DNA of 64,000 nucleotides from Halichondria panicea (taxonomy: Eukaryota > Porifera > Demospongiae > Suberitida > Halichondriidae). The translations under genes and the position numbers were made by a program. The first letter of the stretch is position 1, and each line of letters starts with the position of its first letter. Positions 46,440-59,022 of this stretch are shown one piece after another. The stretch lies in NCBI RefSeq assembly GCF_963675165.1, contig NC_087386.1, forward strand, positions 3,226,169 to 3,290,168, in the 5' to 3' direction. The notes below the pieces were generated by a model. The model made no database searches. It was given only the letters and a program-made list of their open reading frames with translations, and was not told the DNA's origin.

Positions 46440-48617
46440 ATGACATGGGTCTGGCAACATAGAGATCAATTCATGATCACCTTTCTGCAGCCATTCTTGG
46501 GTTTCTGCACTCAGTCAGTCAGCCTTTCTCTATTAATTAATTATGTCACTCATGCTCAGTGCAGTACTAAATTTACTTTTCAAGTTAGGGAGGGCGTGGC
46601 CAAACTACAGTCCAGAGTCTACAGAGCTGTGTTGACCACAAACATCAATGACATGTGGACAGTACAATGAAGTAAATGATTTAAGAAAGGTGACGTTACT
46701 GCTGGTCAGCGCTAAAGGGCAATATGAATGCATGCGAGGTTAATTTTTGTGGCACACACTCCTGCAGTACCAGTTAGACCAGGAGTGAATTCATGCACTG
46801 ACTCTACCATGACTACAATACCCGGTACCCCCACCCTCACAGGAGATACATGAAAAGCACTGGACAGAAAAGAGTCACCGCAAACAGTTAGGGACAATCA
46901 GTTTGTATCTCCTGGTTAGACCTAGGCAGTGCATGCTGCCTTTGAAGTGCAGCCAATGAAGGTTTTTAGCACTTCAGTAACTCACTGTTCACCCTGTACC
47001 CTGAACTCGCACTTGTCGTATGTCTGACAACAAATCTACCCTCTTAATTAAAGCCACACGCCTGCATGGCATGATCTGCTCTTTATACATGTAGATCTAC
47101 CTCGATCATAATGTAGATCTACCTCGATCATAATTTTTCCGCTCCCTCCCCTAAATTTTACCACTGTTTTCTTATAATTATGCTGATAGGACTGATTGCT
47201 AGCTTGGTAGATTTTACTTGGTTTACCTGTTTTTCTTTAATATGTTCCCCTATTTGTTTCGGCCACCTTATTCTTCAATTAATATCCTGTTAACTATATT
47301 GATTCTGAAGTAATTATTTACTCTGAGTTTTAGACCTAGTGCACAACTTTCTTGTAATACCAATAGATCTACTTAGCACTCATATCTCTAGCTGCTGCCT
47401 TCCTTGGGGGGTAAATAGAACATTCGTCCGATGAGGTGGCCAGGCTACGTCTTTACCCCCTCCCAAGCTGAAATCAATTAGAGGAGCTGCCTAACCCAAA
47501 TCAGTCATGGTTCGGCTCACCCTCTAAGGAGCGTTGTAGAAAGGGCATGTAGTTGTACTTATGCACTGTTCATGTTTTTGTATATACCTAGTTAGTGCAA
47601 GATAATAATTATCTTGCACTAACTAGGTATGCAATTCGATATCAATCTCTAATTATTATATCTATCAGAGATCGATATCGAATCAATAGAAAACATTGAG
47701 TTTGCCCAGATCTATTTAAAAAAAACATTGACTAGTTTTTAAAGTGCACTTCGAAACTATAACTGCTAGCTGTCTAATTAAAGGATGATCTGATGAATTC
47801 CCTCGAAAAGTTCACTGCAACATCTCTACACTGGTTGTACAAGACCAAAAACTTTATGACAGTTGCATCATAGATACTATAATATCTATGGTTGCATGTT
47901 GGATGAGCTATTCAAATACCAAAAAGGAAGTGAACACGAATATGGGTACTAACCCTAAAAGAAACGCCTATTACAAAACGTACGTCATTAGTGGTCTCCC
48001 CACTTATAATAAGTTAACTCTCTATAATAATGCATGCAGTGAAAAAAGTTACAAACAAGTGCAAAAAACATTTTGTGAAAAAATGGGAAAGAGTCCACCC
48101 CCAACTAGTTAGAGAGCATGCAAAGACTATACCAACCCATAATCTTGTTTTCGAACTTTTTGTTACTTCAGTGCGCATGCTCTTCCAACCCTACTCTTTC
48201 CCATTTTTTGCAGAGTTGTATAATTATGGTTGCTATGGTAGTGATGCAACACGCCATATACAGAGCACTTAATTGCTTTGATCGGCCCACTCACTGGGCA
48301 ACAAGTAACAATACAAGACAGAGGACTAAGTCTAAGACGAGTATGAAAATGCTGATTCAGCAAAAATTAATGTTAGGCGGATGGTTGTTGGAGGTGTCTC
48401 CTCTGCCCCCCCCCCCCTATCAGGGATAGGTGGGGATTAGACCTATCACATGATCTAATCCCAACCTATCCCGTGGGGCATTAGTTTGACAAGTGCATAA
48501 TAAGAGGTGTATAAATTGCTATGCCAAGAATGCAGTGCATGAAATAGCAACAAGTAAACAGTCCATTAACTACTGTTCATTTTGTTCTAAAAAACTGTTT
48601 TGTACAAAGCATACATA
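46440..48617. other. Spacer between decarboxylase and laminin, repeats only
   Basis: No convincing gene. It may hold the 5' exon and promoter of the decarboxylase. Segment 48231-48280 (GGTAGTGATGCAAC..., CATATACAGAGCACTTAATT) repeats 45161-45205, so a diverged repeat links the two flanks. Two hairpins lie at 47584-47685. Confidence 0.5.
47584..47630. repeat. Near-perfect 47 bp palindrome
   Basis: ATACCTAGTTAGTGCAAGAT is followed by a TAATAATT centre and its exact mirror. A second inverted pair (ATTCGATATC / GATATCGAAT) follows directly at about 47634-47684. Confidence 0.8.
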
Positions 48618-51600
48618 TCACCTAACACACTCCATCGGTAGGTTAGATTGCACTTCTTGTAAATAATCTACCTGTTCTTGTACGGTAATGATCTTGGCTT
48701 CTAATTCCGTTCGTTTTTGACGTTGCTCTTCAATTTTATTGCGAAGAAACAAATCGACTTCTTCAACATTAGCCAACGCAAACTCAGCTAATACATTACT
48801 AAGAAGTACCTCAAGACTATCAATAGCTTTGGGGTCTGACAGTTCCAATTGGTCGAATGCACCCTGCAACATATTAACTGCAGATTGTGCTGTACCAGAT
48901 GCAGCCAATGTTGTGTTGAGTCCAGTTTCAATATTGGCTACACTTTCTGCAAGATCATCTATATCACTGAGCACATCGTTAGTCATACTGTGGATGCTCT
49001 GCACATCACTTGATAAATCCCTTACTGCATTGACAGTTGACTTTGCTTCTATGATGTTTGAAGCTTCAAATTCTACGAGTGGTGATGCCGTGAGAGACAT
49101 TACATCCTGCAAACAAGAGAATGTCAGAATGAATGTCACGGATAAAAATGAGAGCGTGCTTTGTTGCAACAAAACAACGGACACTGAGCAAATAACACAC
49201 AGCCAATAATACTAAACCTTGTGTGCGTGTTAGCGAACCTAGAACTAATAAATAGTAATTGCCTGGCAAATGTAAAGTGCTGAGTCAGCAATGAGCCGGG
49301 GCTCATTGCTAAGGGGGGATTAGAGAGTGAGTGGGGCTCGTTGCTGACTCAGCACTTTACATTCGGCAGGCACAAACTACTCTAGCTCAGCTTTTGCAAT
49401 GTTTACTGACTCTCTGCAATTGCTCCAATGTACTGTACTCTATCTAGATTCAGCCCAGTGTGTGTCAGTTAACTCTAGCTGTGTAGTTCTGGCATAAACC
49501 AGCATGTTTCGCAAGCATAAAACGTTGGGTGCAAGTGCTTATGGTATTGCAATAATAATACTGCATGCAAGATAATTTAAACTTACTTGCTTAGCTGAAG
49601 AAACAAGATCAAAAGCCTTTGAAATGTGTGCTTTTGTTGTATTTACTCGGCCCGTTAGTTCAGAAAGTTGTTTTTGGAACAGTTCCGCTTCACTCAGTAT
49701 GAGAGCAGCACTTTCGTTTATACTGGTCACATGCTGCAATGCCATATTAGCCTGAAGTGAGATTTGCAACGAATTATTGTTAAAGTCCAGCAAGTTTCGC
49801 AGAATAGTTTCAGCTAATTCTATCTGTTCGGCAACGGAATCAGCTGTCTCGTACGCTTTATTTGGAAGATCTTGGGCTCTGTTACTCTGACCAAACACAC
49901 GGCTTTCATCGACTGCTAATCGAGCTTGTACAACTTGGAAGCTACTTAATTCTCTAGCCAATGTTTGATTAAGTGCATACAGTTGCTGATGCTGGTTAGA
50001 AATTTCGATTGAGATGTCAGTGTTAACGTCAGTTTCTGTTGCATGTGAAAGAGAGATTAACTTTCGTAGAATTTCTTCAGGTGGACAATCTGGTACACTC
50101 TGAAGCAAAAGTAATTGGTCTTGAAGTATTTGTAAATTTGATGTGAGGTTGTTTACCATTGAAACAATGCGATTGATATCAACAGCTGCTGCATCGAGCA
50201 TTTCGTACGAATCATTTATCGATGCCGAGGTGTTGCTAAACAGATGAAATATGCTACCAGCTTCTTGCCGAGCATTTGCTAGGAACGTTGCAATTTGGAT
50301 TAAGTTATTCTGAATTTCGGCAACTTGACCAGAAACAAACTGCACTGATTTAGCTACAGCCTGGGAGACATTTAGACTACTATTAAGACTAGCTTGAATA
50401 CGGTAAGATGACATTTGGATAAACGGAAGCAGTTCATTTTGAATAATGTCTAAAAATGAATTCGCCGAGAAGAACTCATTAATGATACGATCAAGTAACT
50501 CATTAGATGTGGAACCAAGAACTAAAACTGTAGTGGAAGTGCTTTTTAGCGTCTCCAAAGAAAACTGTATCGACGTGCTCTGTGACTGAAGAACTTCCAC
50601 TGCCACACGTACAAGGGTATTGAATCTAGTAGTTAAATTTGTCTCTCTGACACTGAGAGCATCAATAACTGATACAATATTATTAACCACTTGTTGCTTG
50701 CCTGCTAATCGAGGGTTGAAGGGCCCAAGGCCCAAAGCAGTTAGCATATCTTGGAGTTTGGTGAGTCTGTTTTGTGCGATAAAATACCGAGCTTCAGCAT
50801 CCACTGCGTTATCTTCGATTTCTTGATAGCAACTGGGACATGCTGGAAAGGAATGACGCAAAAACACAATCGTTACATGCACATTAGGATGTTCAGAGAA
50901 GACACAATCCCACAAAAGTAAATTAATTAATACATGTACCGGGTACATCGTAGATTGGATGCCCCGGCCCTTATCATTTTACAACGACATTTGACCACAT
51001 CTAGGCACCTGGTCACTCAGTAGATTAATCATGTGTTTAAAATAATACGCTGTGTACTACTGTAAATGTCAGTCCACTACAATGAAAATTACTTTATGTA
51101 CTTCATTATTTATAGGGCTATTCTGCTTGCTCAAAAACTACACGGGTGGAGCTAGTATGCACCGTCGGGTTTAGAATGACACTGTATAAGCCTGATTGCG
51201 TTAATTTGCAAATTGCATGCAAAAAACAAGGGAAAATGCGCATGCATGCTCACTCTTTGTGTTTTGCGAATTATGCGAAATGCAATGGAAAGAAAGTCGC
51301 ATTCGAAACCCAATTTATGGTATGTATGTACCTCTGCATCTTTGACTGGTTTGAAAATAATTCGTAACACAATCTCTACAATCAGAGCCAGTAGATCCAG
51401 GCAGGCATATACAGACACCATCTGCTTCACAAAATACTGACTGGGAGTTGAATTGAGAGCAGGAACATTCTGCAAACACAAACAAAGTATTCATAACCAC
51501 TCAATCAGATTGCTTACGGGCAGTGATTCACATCACAACATAATTATAGTTATTGCAAACCCACATTCGCATTCATATACGTATGGTAGAAACAAACCTT

Positions 51601-54600
51601 GGCATCCGACAGTTGTGAAATTGAAGTACCCTTGAAGACACTGGTCACAATTATCTCCAGTAACCCCAGGGAGACAAGTACACTGTCTGTTGTCATCACA
51701 TTGAGAGCTAACTGATCCAATAGTATTACAGTTGCACGGAAGACACCCAGATTCCTGGCCAAACCCGAAATAGCCTAGAGTGCAGCGGTCACAGCTCCGT
51801 CCAATCACATTGGGTAGACAAGCACACTGCCCAAGCTCCATATTACAGACACTACTCTCAGAACCACTGAGCTCACAGTCACAGTCTGAATGCATGATCA
51901 ACAAAAATTAATGATGTTAAGTACAGCAGTGTTAATGTAGGTAAGTACGTATACAATGTATATACTACCTACTGCAAAGGTGAATTACGTACATGTATGT
52001 CGTTGTAGTCAGTACATTGTCAGAAAAAAGCTTCAACATGTGGATTACTCACCAGTACAGTTCTTCGATGTTACAGCGTCACCATAGAATCCATCTGCAC
52101 ATCGTTCACACTGATCACCCGCGGTACTCCCAAGACAACGAGTACAGGAACCCGTAGTAGTGTTACAACTAAGTGGGTCATCTAGGTTGATGTTGTTGTT
52201 GCACAAGCAATCCGTGCACAAGGAAGGTTGTCCAGTCAAGAGTCCAGTAGGATCTCCAAAGTAACCAGTTCTACAAAATTCACAGTTTTGCCCGACATGC
52301 CCACTGGGGCAATTAGTGCACATTGCTTCACCGTTTGGGAGGAGGACACACTCATCTGAAAACTGGCCACCTGGTTGAGACAGAGGGCAAGGGCAAGGTT
52401 TACAGCTAATATTTCTGATTGGATCACCAAAGAACCCTTGCTGGCAACTTCCACAGGCGGGCCCTTCTGTTGCTTGGGAACAATTCATGCACACACCATT
52501 TCCAGGGTCGCAGTTGTTTGAGAATCCATTACACTCACAAGGCTCACATGTACTCTGTGCTGTTTTTGTATAGCCTTGTGCACATCGCTCACAAGAGAGT
52601 CCGGCATAGCCCAGAGGACATTCACACTCCTCAACCCAAGAAACTTGTTCACCAAGACCAGATGATCTAACAGCTGTATCCAATCTAATTTGAGACAATA
52701 ACACTTCAGTGTTGAAATTTACCGAAATGTACAGACTGTTTAGTGAAAATAGCACATATTGAAGATCGGATAGAGAAGCGGGAGTTGAGGTAACTAAATG
52801 CAGCCATCCAGCAGTTTCGTGAAACTGAACAGAAAACAATCCATCGTCAATTTCCATTAATAATGCACCAAGTTGAATGTTCTCACGCACAAGTACTACG
52901 TCATAAGGGTCTACAGAGTAATTTTCTGCCACAGCTGCCATGCCAACGTGCAGGTATTGACTGTAAGAGCTAAGTTTATTTCCAAGAAATTGGTTAGGTG
53001 CTAAAAGTTTACCTTCCAAATTGCCAGGGATAACAATTCCAGCATCCCCTTGCATCACCTCAATTGTGTCATTTTCATTGGCAGTGACTAGCTGCCAACC
53101 ATCTAGTGGAACGACTGCTGAAGAATTAAACAAGGTAGACACTGAAGATCGTACAAAACCGTCGGCTGCGGAACACCGTGAGGTGAGGCCAGCACAGAAA
53201 CAACTCTGACAACCGTTGGGGTTGCTCTCTTGCAAGTTGAAAGTTCCGAATTGACACAAAGAACAGTCACGATCCGTAACATTCATAACACATTCGCACT
53301 GACCAGTAACGAGATCACAGCTTTTACCAAACGATCCAGTAGCATTACAGTCACATGACCTTCAGAAAAATAAATGGTGTGGGAAAAATGGATACATGCA
53401 TCTACATGTATTATTACTACGTAGATGCACCTTAGACAGGCAGCTAGGGTACTCCAGGCCACCATGATATACACATACTTAGCTAAATTTCATTCCACCC
53501 ACTTTAATATGGCCTTAATATGCTCATGTATGTACTGTCACATTTGTGAGAGAGTTCTCACATGCACTGTACCTGCAACCGGACTCCTGAAAGCCGTAGT
53601 AAAATTGTGCACACCGGTCACAAGTTGCCCCGGTTACACCAGGCTTGCATTCACACACACCAGATGTATCATCACAATTGGTATTCACAGCTCCTACAGA
53701 ATATGGATCAAAACGACATAATTATTATCTCGCACATATGTACATGATAGATATCGGCTCCCTATAAACAGTGGTCTTTTATTTTAGTCAAAGTAAAATT
53801 CTGTCTACTTTTATACTTATACTAATTAATACAACATTGTAGCAATAATTATGTGTAAGGTATAATTATATATTTGTATGCTGCATAATTATTTTCTTGT
53901 TACCAATAAGACTACAGTTGCACGAGAAACACTGTAGATCTCCAAGGTTTCGGAATCCTTCAGCACATGACGAGCAATCTCTTCCAACAGTGTTCTCTAT
54001 GCACTGACACACACCGCTAGTAGAATCACAATAAGGGCTAATGGAACCATCAACATCACAGTCACATCCTACACATATGTGAAGAGTATTTCATTTTAAC
54101 AATGAACAAGAGGCAAGTGTGAGACACTCACTTGAACAGCCACTGGTGTTAAGGTTGTAATAGCTGGGAATGCACTGATCACATTGACGCCCCCTCACTC
54201 CCGGCAAACAGAAGCATTTCCCTCCAAAAGCCTGACAAGTAGTGCCACGTTGGCTGCCAGTCTCATCACAGCTGCACTCTGTAGTGATATATATCCTTGA
54301 ACAACCATTTTAGGAACAACGAAGGCATGCACTTACAATATATCTTAGCTGACTAGCTATAGAATGAAATAACAGTTCACTCACCCAATGCTCCATTGTA
54401 CACAGCTACTGATATGGTGAATATTGTCAAGGCACATGACGGATTGGCTGAGGACCGAGTAATGATATGACTGTACTCATTAATGCAGTCCATGTAATCG
54501 GAAACAAGTTGAGTATGATCAAATATGGGGAGACCTGCAGCCATTATCGGGACTATAAAAAGGGAGTCAATGTCGAACATGCCGGGGCTGCCAGATAACC

Positions 54601-57333
54601 CTGATGAAAAATCATGGAGACTATAGTTATAGCTTTGTCCTGCACGTAGGCAAACAGCAACAGAGTTGGTTACACCACTCCCCATTGGCCACGAAGAGTA
54701 AATGATCGATGTATTTGTAGTTATCTCCTCGATACTCTCACTACAGCTGAAAGAGTCTCTCCCAACATTTGGGTTGGGTGTAATTGACAGTGTAACACTA
54801 TCCCACATGGTTATTCCTTGAAGGTTGTACCTGATGTAAATGATGTACAGCCCACTTACTGGGGCAGTCAAATATCCCAACTCTAGCCTATCGGAAGTAC
54901 TAGTGACACGAGCATAACCAGTGCCCGTAAATCGTTCATTTTCTCCACTGGTTTCAATAATTCGATTAGAGCTATATTTTTCAGCCTCCAGACGGAGATA
55001 ATCGATAGAGGGATAGAAGTACCCGTTAATAGTTTCTGAACATGTCCTTCCTTGGATACCCTGTCTACAAACACACTGTCCAGTAATCATGTCACACTGG
55101 GAGTTAATCGAACCACCCGAGTTGCAATTGCAAGGCAGACAACCTTCGGAGGTTATTGGGATAGGTTGATAAAAGTTGGGTAGGCATTGGTCGCATTTAT
55201 CACCAACAATGTTTTGTTTACACTGACACACACCGTTTACAGGATTGCATTCTGTGCTTAGGGATCCAGTGGAGTTACAGTTACATTCTGCATAAATGGA
55301 ACCGTATCAAAAATTGGAATTAATGTGACAATAACATACCTTGACAGCCATCTGGGTTTTCAATAGTCAAGTTATAGAAACCAGACATGCATTGTTCACA
55401 CGCTTGTCCAATCACTTGAGATTTACAAAAGCACTGCCTGACTTCAACACCCTGGTTTGCTCCTCGGGTACACTCACCATCATCTGTCACTCCAGCAAGA
55501 TTGCAGTTGCACGCTTTGAGAATTAGACAAAACATAAAAAGGTGGGACTATGAATCTCATCCTGTCCTTAAAACGATAAACATATACATACACAATTTTG
55601 CCACACACATTTTAACACGACTACTATAATTACATGACTGTACCTACTGCTTGGATATCAAAGCAAATCGGCAGACATAAATTATAATTATCTTCAAGCA
55701 TAATAATAGTAATTGATGATAATTATACACCAGTGTTGCATAATGATTTTCTATTATGAACGTCTCAAATTCAGGATGCAAAAAAAAAACTCACGTTGGC
55801 AGGCATTGACATCACTGATATCGAGACCTGGTATCTGATAGTGGGAAGTAGCACATTGATCACATTGTCTTCCAGCAGTGTTGTCCTGGCAATTGATGCA
55901 CACACCCCCACTTGTTTCCCCAGACTGAGAGTACACGTCCGAGTCAAACACACATATTGTTGAGTGGCCATTGCAGCTACACACTGTAGGGTGTAATGAT
56001 CACTGATAAATAAATAATTCAAGCTTGACTAGTTATGGTTGGTGATGGATGATACACAATCATCCAATGTACTTTGCACATACAAGACTAGTGTAAACAA
56101 ATTCATATCCAATTATGCCAAACTGTGGTAAACATTCAAAAAAGTGGGTGGAACAGGTCCACCACCTACCGTGGAACCTCCCATAAGCTGAATACCAATA
56201 ACTTTAGTGTTTTAGTGAATACAACCTCTCAATAAAGGACAACTGGCATACAATCTTGCACATTTTTGGGAGTTCCAGAAATCACAATTTTCATTCAAGC
56301 CTATGCTACTTCAACCAACCCTAATCTCAACCAAGCGCAATACACCTGTTACATTTATGCACTCACTTTGGCATTCAATCTCTCCATTTCCATTTGCCCT
56401 GTGCCATGGCCTATCTTGATAAAAATCTGCGCAACGTTCACAAAATTGTCCAGCGGTATTATGTTGACAAACACATTCATACTCATGTGTAGTGGGGCTT
56501 CTTGTACAGGCAGACGCATGCCCATTGCACTGACAGCTTCCAACAACATTCAAATCATTGATTGCATAGTAGTAGCCAAAGTCATCCGGTGCCAAGTCCG
56601 GGATTGGAAAGTGTTCAGCGAGCACCACTCTGATGTTGGTAGCAGTGAGAAAATCAAACAGCATGCTGCTATAACCAGGAATAGAGTCATTAGCAGATGG
56701 TCGACCAAGTCGGGGAAAGAAACTCTTTGCTCCAGGGGCTGGAGGAAGATTAATACTCTGACACAAAACAGTTGTTTCATTGGCTATATCAAGCATCTGA
56801 TTCGACTCGAGACCAAATGTGTCAACACAAGAAACAGCGAAGTAATGATAGGGAGTATACGTTTGGCCATAATCATCAGATTTCAGAATGTAAAAGCTGT
56901 TTGGCATGAATGAAGCAAAGTTGAATCTTATTACTTCAACCTGTACAAGAGTTTGTAGAGAAAGTTCGATTACTACAACATTCTGTGTGTCAAAAGTATT
57001 CTCAGATTGCCACCAACTCTCTTCATTCAGAAGAAAATCAGTAATTAAACTTGGAGGGTGAGAGTTAACGGAACTGTCTGCATCACATATAGCAGAGCAG
57101 TCACTAGTGACTTCCCTAAGTATCAGGCTGTATTGTCTTGTACAAAATTCAGTAGGAGGAAATCCACATGTGCTGTTCACTTCTGGAACTTGGTTGAAAG
57201 AAAACGATTGTGTGGGTGGCTCACAATGAACAGCAATTCCATTTGCCTCGTAACACTCCGACTGGATTTGTTCTTGACCAAAAACGTGCAATACTAGCAG
57301 CAGAAATACTGTTAAGGTGGTACACATGACCAT
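48618..57333 (-). CDS. Laminin short-arm/coiled-coil chain (gamma-like) with both LF-type and L4-type domain IV
   Basis: The start is 57333 (MVMCTTLTVFLLLVLHVFGQ, signal peptide). Domain order: laminin N-terminal domain plus first LE repeat (57333-56370; QCNGHASACTRS, CQHNTAGQFCERC); LE exons at about 55980-55795, 55515-55340 and 55285-55030; a laminin IV domain of LF (beta-chain) type at about 55030-54390 (GYFYPSIDYLRLEAEKY); LE exons at about 54280-53330; an L4 (type A) domain at about 53200-52650 (VPLDGWQLVTANENDTIEV); LE repeats at 52640-51375; then coiled coil at about 50845-49590 and 49110-48618 with no LG domains. The C-terminus ends QSNLPMECVR, a single Cys near the end as in gamma and beta chains that pair at the end of the coiled coil. 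This is a basement-membrane or extracellular-matrix subunit that should assemble with other chains. The mix of LF and L4 is unlike vertebrate beta or gamma chains. Confidence 0.85.
49261..49370. repeat. 110 bp palindromic MITE-like repeat in a laminin intron
   Basis: The left arm TGTAAAGTGCTGAGTCAGCA is mirrored at 49340-49363 (TGCTGACTCAGCACTTTACA). The middle has imperfect GGGGCTC pairing. Confidence 0.75.
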
Positions 57334-57819
57334 TTCGTTGAGGCAAACAGTGCAGTGATACAATGGAGCTTCTCTGCCTTGCGGTTCAGGTTCTACACAG
57401 CTAAAACTCGAAAAGGGGAGGGGCTGAGAACTCTGTGAATTAGACCGATTTTTCTCCAATCAATAGATCTAGTGTCTGTGTTACTTTATAATTATAATTA
57501 TTATAGTAACAGACTGAATTTCTAGGACTCTGTACTATCGATCTATGCCTCTCATCAGCTTGCAGAATAACAAAACAAGCGGGCTATGGCCACCCTGCAT
57601 TATTATGAACTATATTATAGACAGTATGTTATAGTATAGACTACTGGCGCGGCGCGGTGCAAGATATTAATTTATTTATTGTGAATACTGGGAAGCTACA
57701 CTCTTATTTCCACTTCTCTGAATTCTGCCTGAACTGATCATCATTAGATCGCTCTAGCTAACTTGTCCTCTGGCCTGGTCTCGAGGGCTAGGGCTAGTGA
57801 GAGAACTGAGGAGTCACTA
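57334..57819. promoter_or_regulatory. Divergent spacer between laminin and the kinase element
   Basis: It holds the laminin promoter on the minus strand; no clear TATA box. The right boundary is the TA at 57818-57819 that flanks the kinase-bearing inverted-repeat element. Confidence 0.35.
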
Positions 57820-59022
57820 GCCTCGATCCCAGGCCGAGTTTTCGCTTTTATAACGGTTAGGCGATTTAAGGAGACACGTGACCTATAGGGACGCCATAAA
57901 TTTTATTCAGGCGCATGCGCTGACGGTTACTCAGTAATAACTCCCATTAGGTGACTGCATCCCTCCCTGTACTAGCTAGTAACAGCTTTAAGTATGTACA
58001 CTACAGTGAGTAGAAACCTGGTTGCTAGAACAGTACGACCGTTTCCAGACCTCCCTCAATACAGAGGAGATCATCGATTTGACTTGTTTCTTCCTCCATC
58101 GTACCTTTTTGGCCACACACTGGGTGATGGAGAGTTTGCAACAGTGAGATTGGCTTACAACCTCCGAACTGAAACATACGTGGCAATTAAGTGTTTCAAG
58201 CCAAGATCAGGGCAGTACATGATGCTAGATGAGCAAATAATGAGAGAACTTATGGCTACAAAAGGATTGACACATCAGCACATTGTAAGAACGTATGAAG
58301 CAATACTTTATGGAAATCGAATTTTTATGGTAATGGAATATTGTCCATATGGAGATCTCAGAAAGTACATAAACAAAACTGGAGCTTTAGCTGAAGTTGC
58401 TGCAAGGAGGTTTTTTGGTCAATTATGTTTAGGAGTTCAAAAAATGCACAATCTGGATTTAGTGCACCGAGATCTAAAGCTAGAAAACATTCTGATTGAT
58501 GCAAACTTCAAACTCAAGATAGGAGATTTGGGATGTGCCAGAAGACAGATGGATAAGCAGTTACACACTGTCACAGGAAGCTACGCTTATGGAGCTCCAG
58601 AATTAGTGAGGGGGGACCATTACAATGGGAAAAAGGCAGACATGTGGAGCCTCGGGATTATCCTCTACGCCATGGTTGTTGGAAAACTTCCGTATACTGA
58701 CAAAGGGCGACTAAAAAAGATGCTAAAGGACAGGATGAAAATTCCTGAGTTTCCTCTCACTCTCTCTGTCCAATGCTGTCAAATACTTTCTGGACTCCTG
58801 TCCTATGACCCACATAATAGACTATCTCTGGACGAAATCATACGACATCCCTGGATGGAGGTTGGAGTAGAAACTGAGCTGTAGGAATTAACTCCTATAC
58901 TTATTATTTTGTGCAAATATTTTGTCAAAATCATTGTTTTGCGCCCATTACCTAGGCTGTAACAATTTACTGCAACAAAAAAAGACTTATAAAAAAGCGA
59001 AAACTCGGCCTGGAATCGAGGC
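57820..59022. mobile_element. Inverted-repeat element of the GCCTCGATCCCAGGCC family enclosing a kinase gene
   Basis: Left end GCCTCGATCCCAGGCCGAG then TTTTCGCTTTTATAA; the right end is its mirror (from TTATAAAAAAGCG to CTCGGCCTGGAATCGAGGC, 58987-59022). About 35 bp match with one substitution and a small T-run difference. The left flank is TA; the right flank is CA, one base off a TA duplication. The kinase reading frame 57994-58884 lies wholly inside. This may be one element that captured the gene, or two independent insertions facing inward. Confidence 0.6.
57994..58884 (+). CDS. Intronless Ser/Thr kinase, TSSK-like (CAMK group)
   Basis: A single 296-codon frame, close to the 270-300 residues of testis-specific Ser/Thr kinases. 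Gly loop LGDGEFATV (about residue 43), VAIK lysine, catalytic loop LVHRDLKLENIL, activation segment start IGDLGCARR, APE-equivalent GAPELV, and MWSLGIILYAMVVGKLPY. The magnesium-binding motif is DLG instead of DFG, a tolerated change in some active kinases. There are no C-terminal domains. The lack of introns beside intron-rich neighbours fits a retrogene or the naturally intronless TSSK genes. Every catalytic residue needed is present, so activity is plausible. Confidence 0.85.
   Translation: MYTTVSRNLVARTVRPFPDLPQYRGDHRFDLFLPPSYLFGHTLGDGEFATVRLAYNLRTETYVAIKCFKPRSGQYMMLDEQIMRELMATKGLTHQHIVRTYEAILYGNRIFMVMEYCPYGDLRKYINKTGALAEVAARRFFGQLCLGVQKMHNLDLVHRDLKLENILIDANFKLKIGDLGCARRQMDKQLHTVTGSYAYGAPELVRGDHYNGKKADMWSLGIILYAMVVGKLPYTDKGRLKKMLKDRMKIPEFPLTLSVQCCQILSGLLSYDPHNRLSLDEIIRHPWMEVGVETEL

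Noticed and set aside
48739-49209. 156-codon plus-strand frame opposite the laminin C-terminus
   Set aside because: Antisense shadow of the coiled-coil exon; low-complexity Ser/Thr/Asn composition.
56266-56913. 215-codon plus-strand frame opposite the laminin N-terminus
   Set aside because: The minus strand encodes a clear laminin N-terminal domain; the plus frame has no recognisable features and is a shadow.
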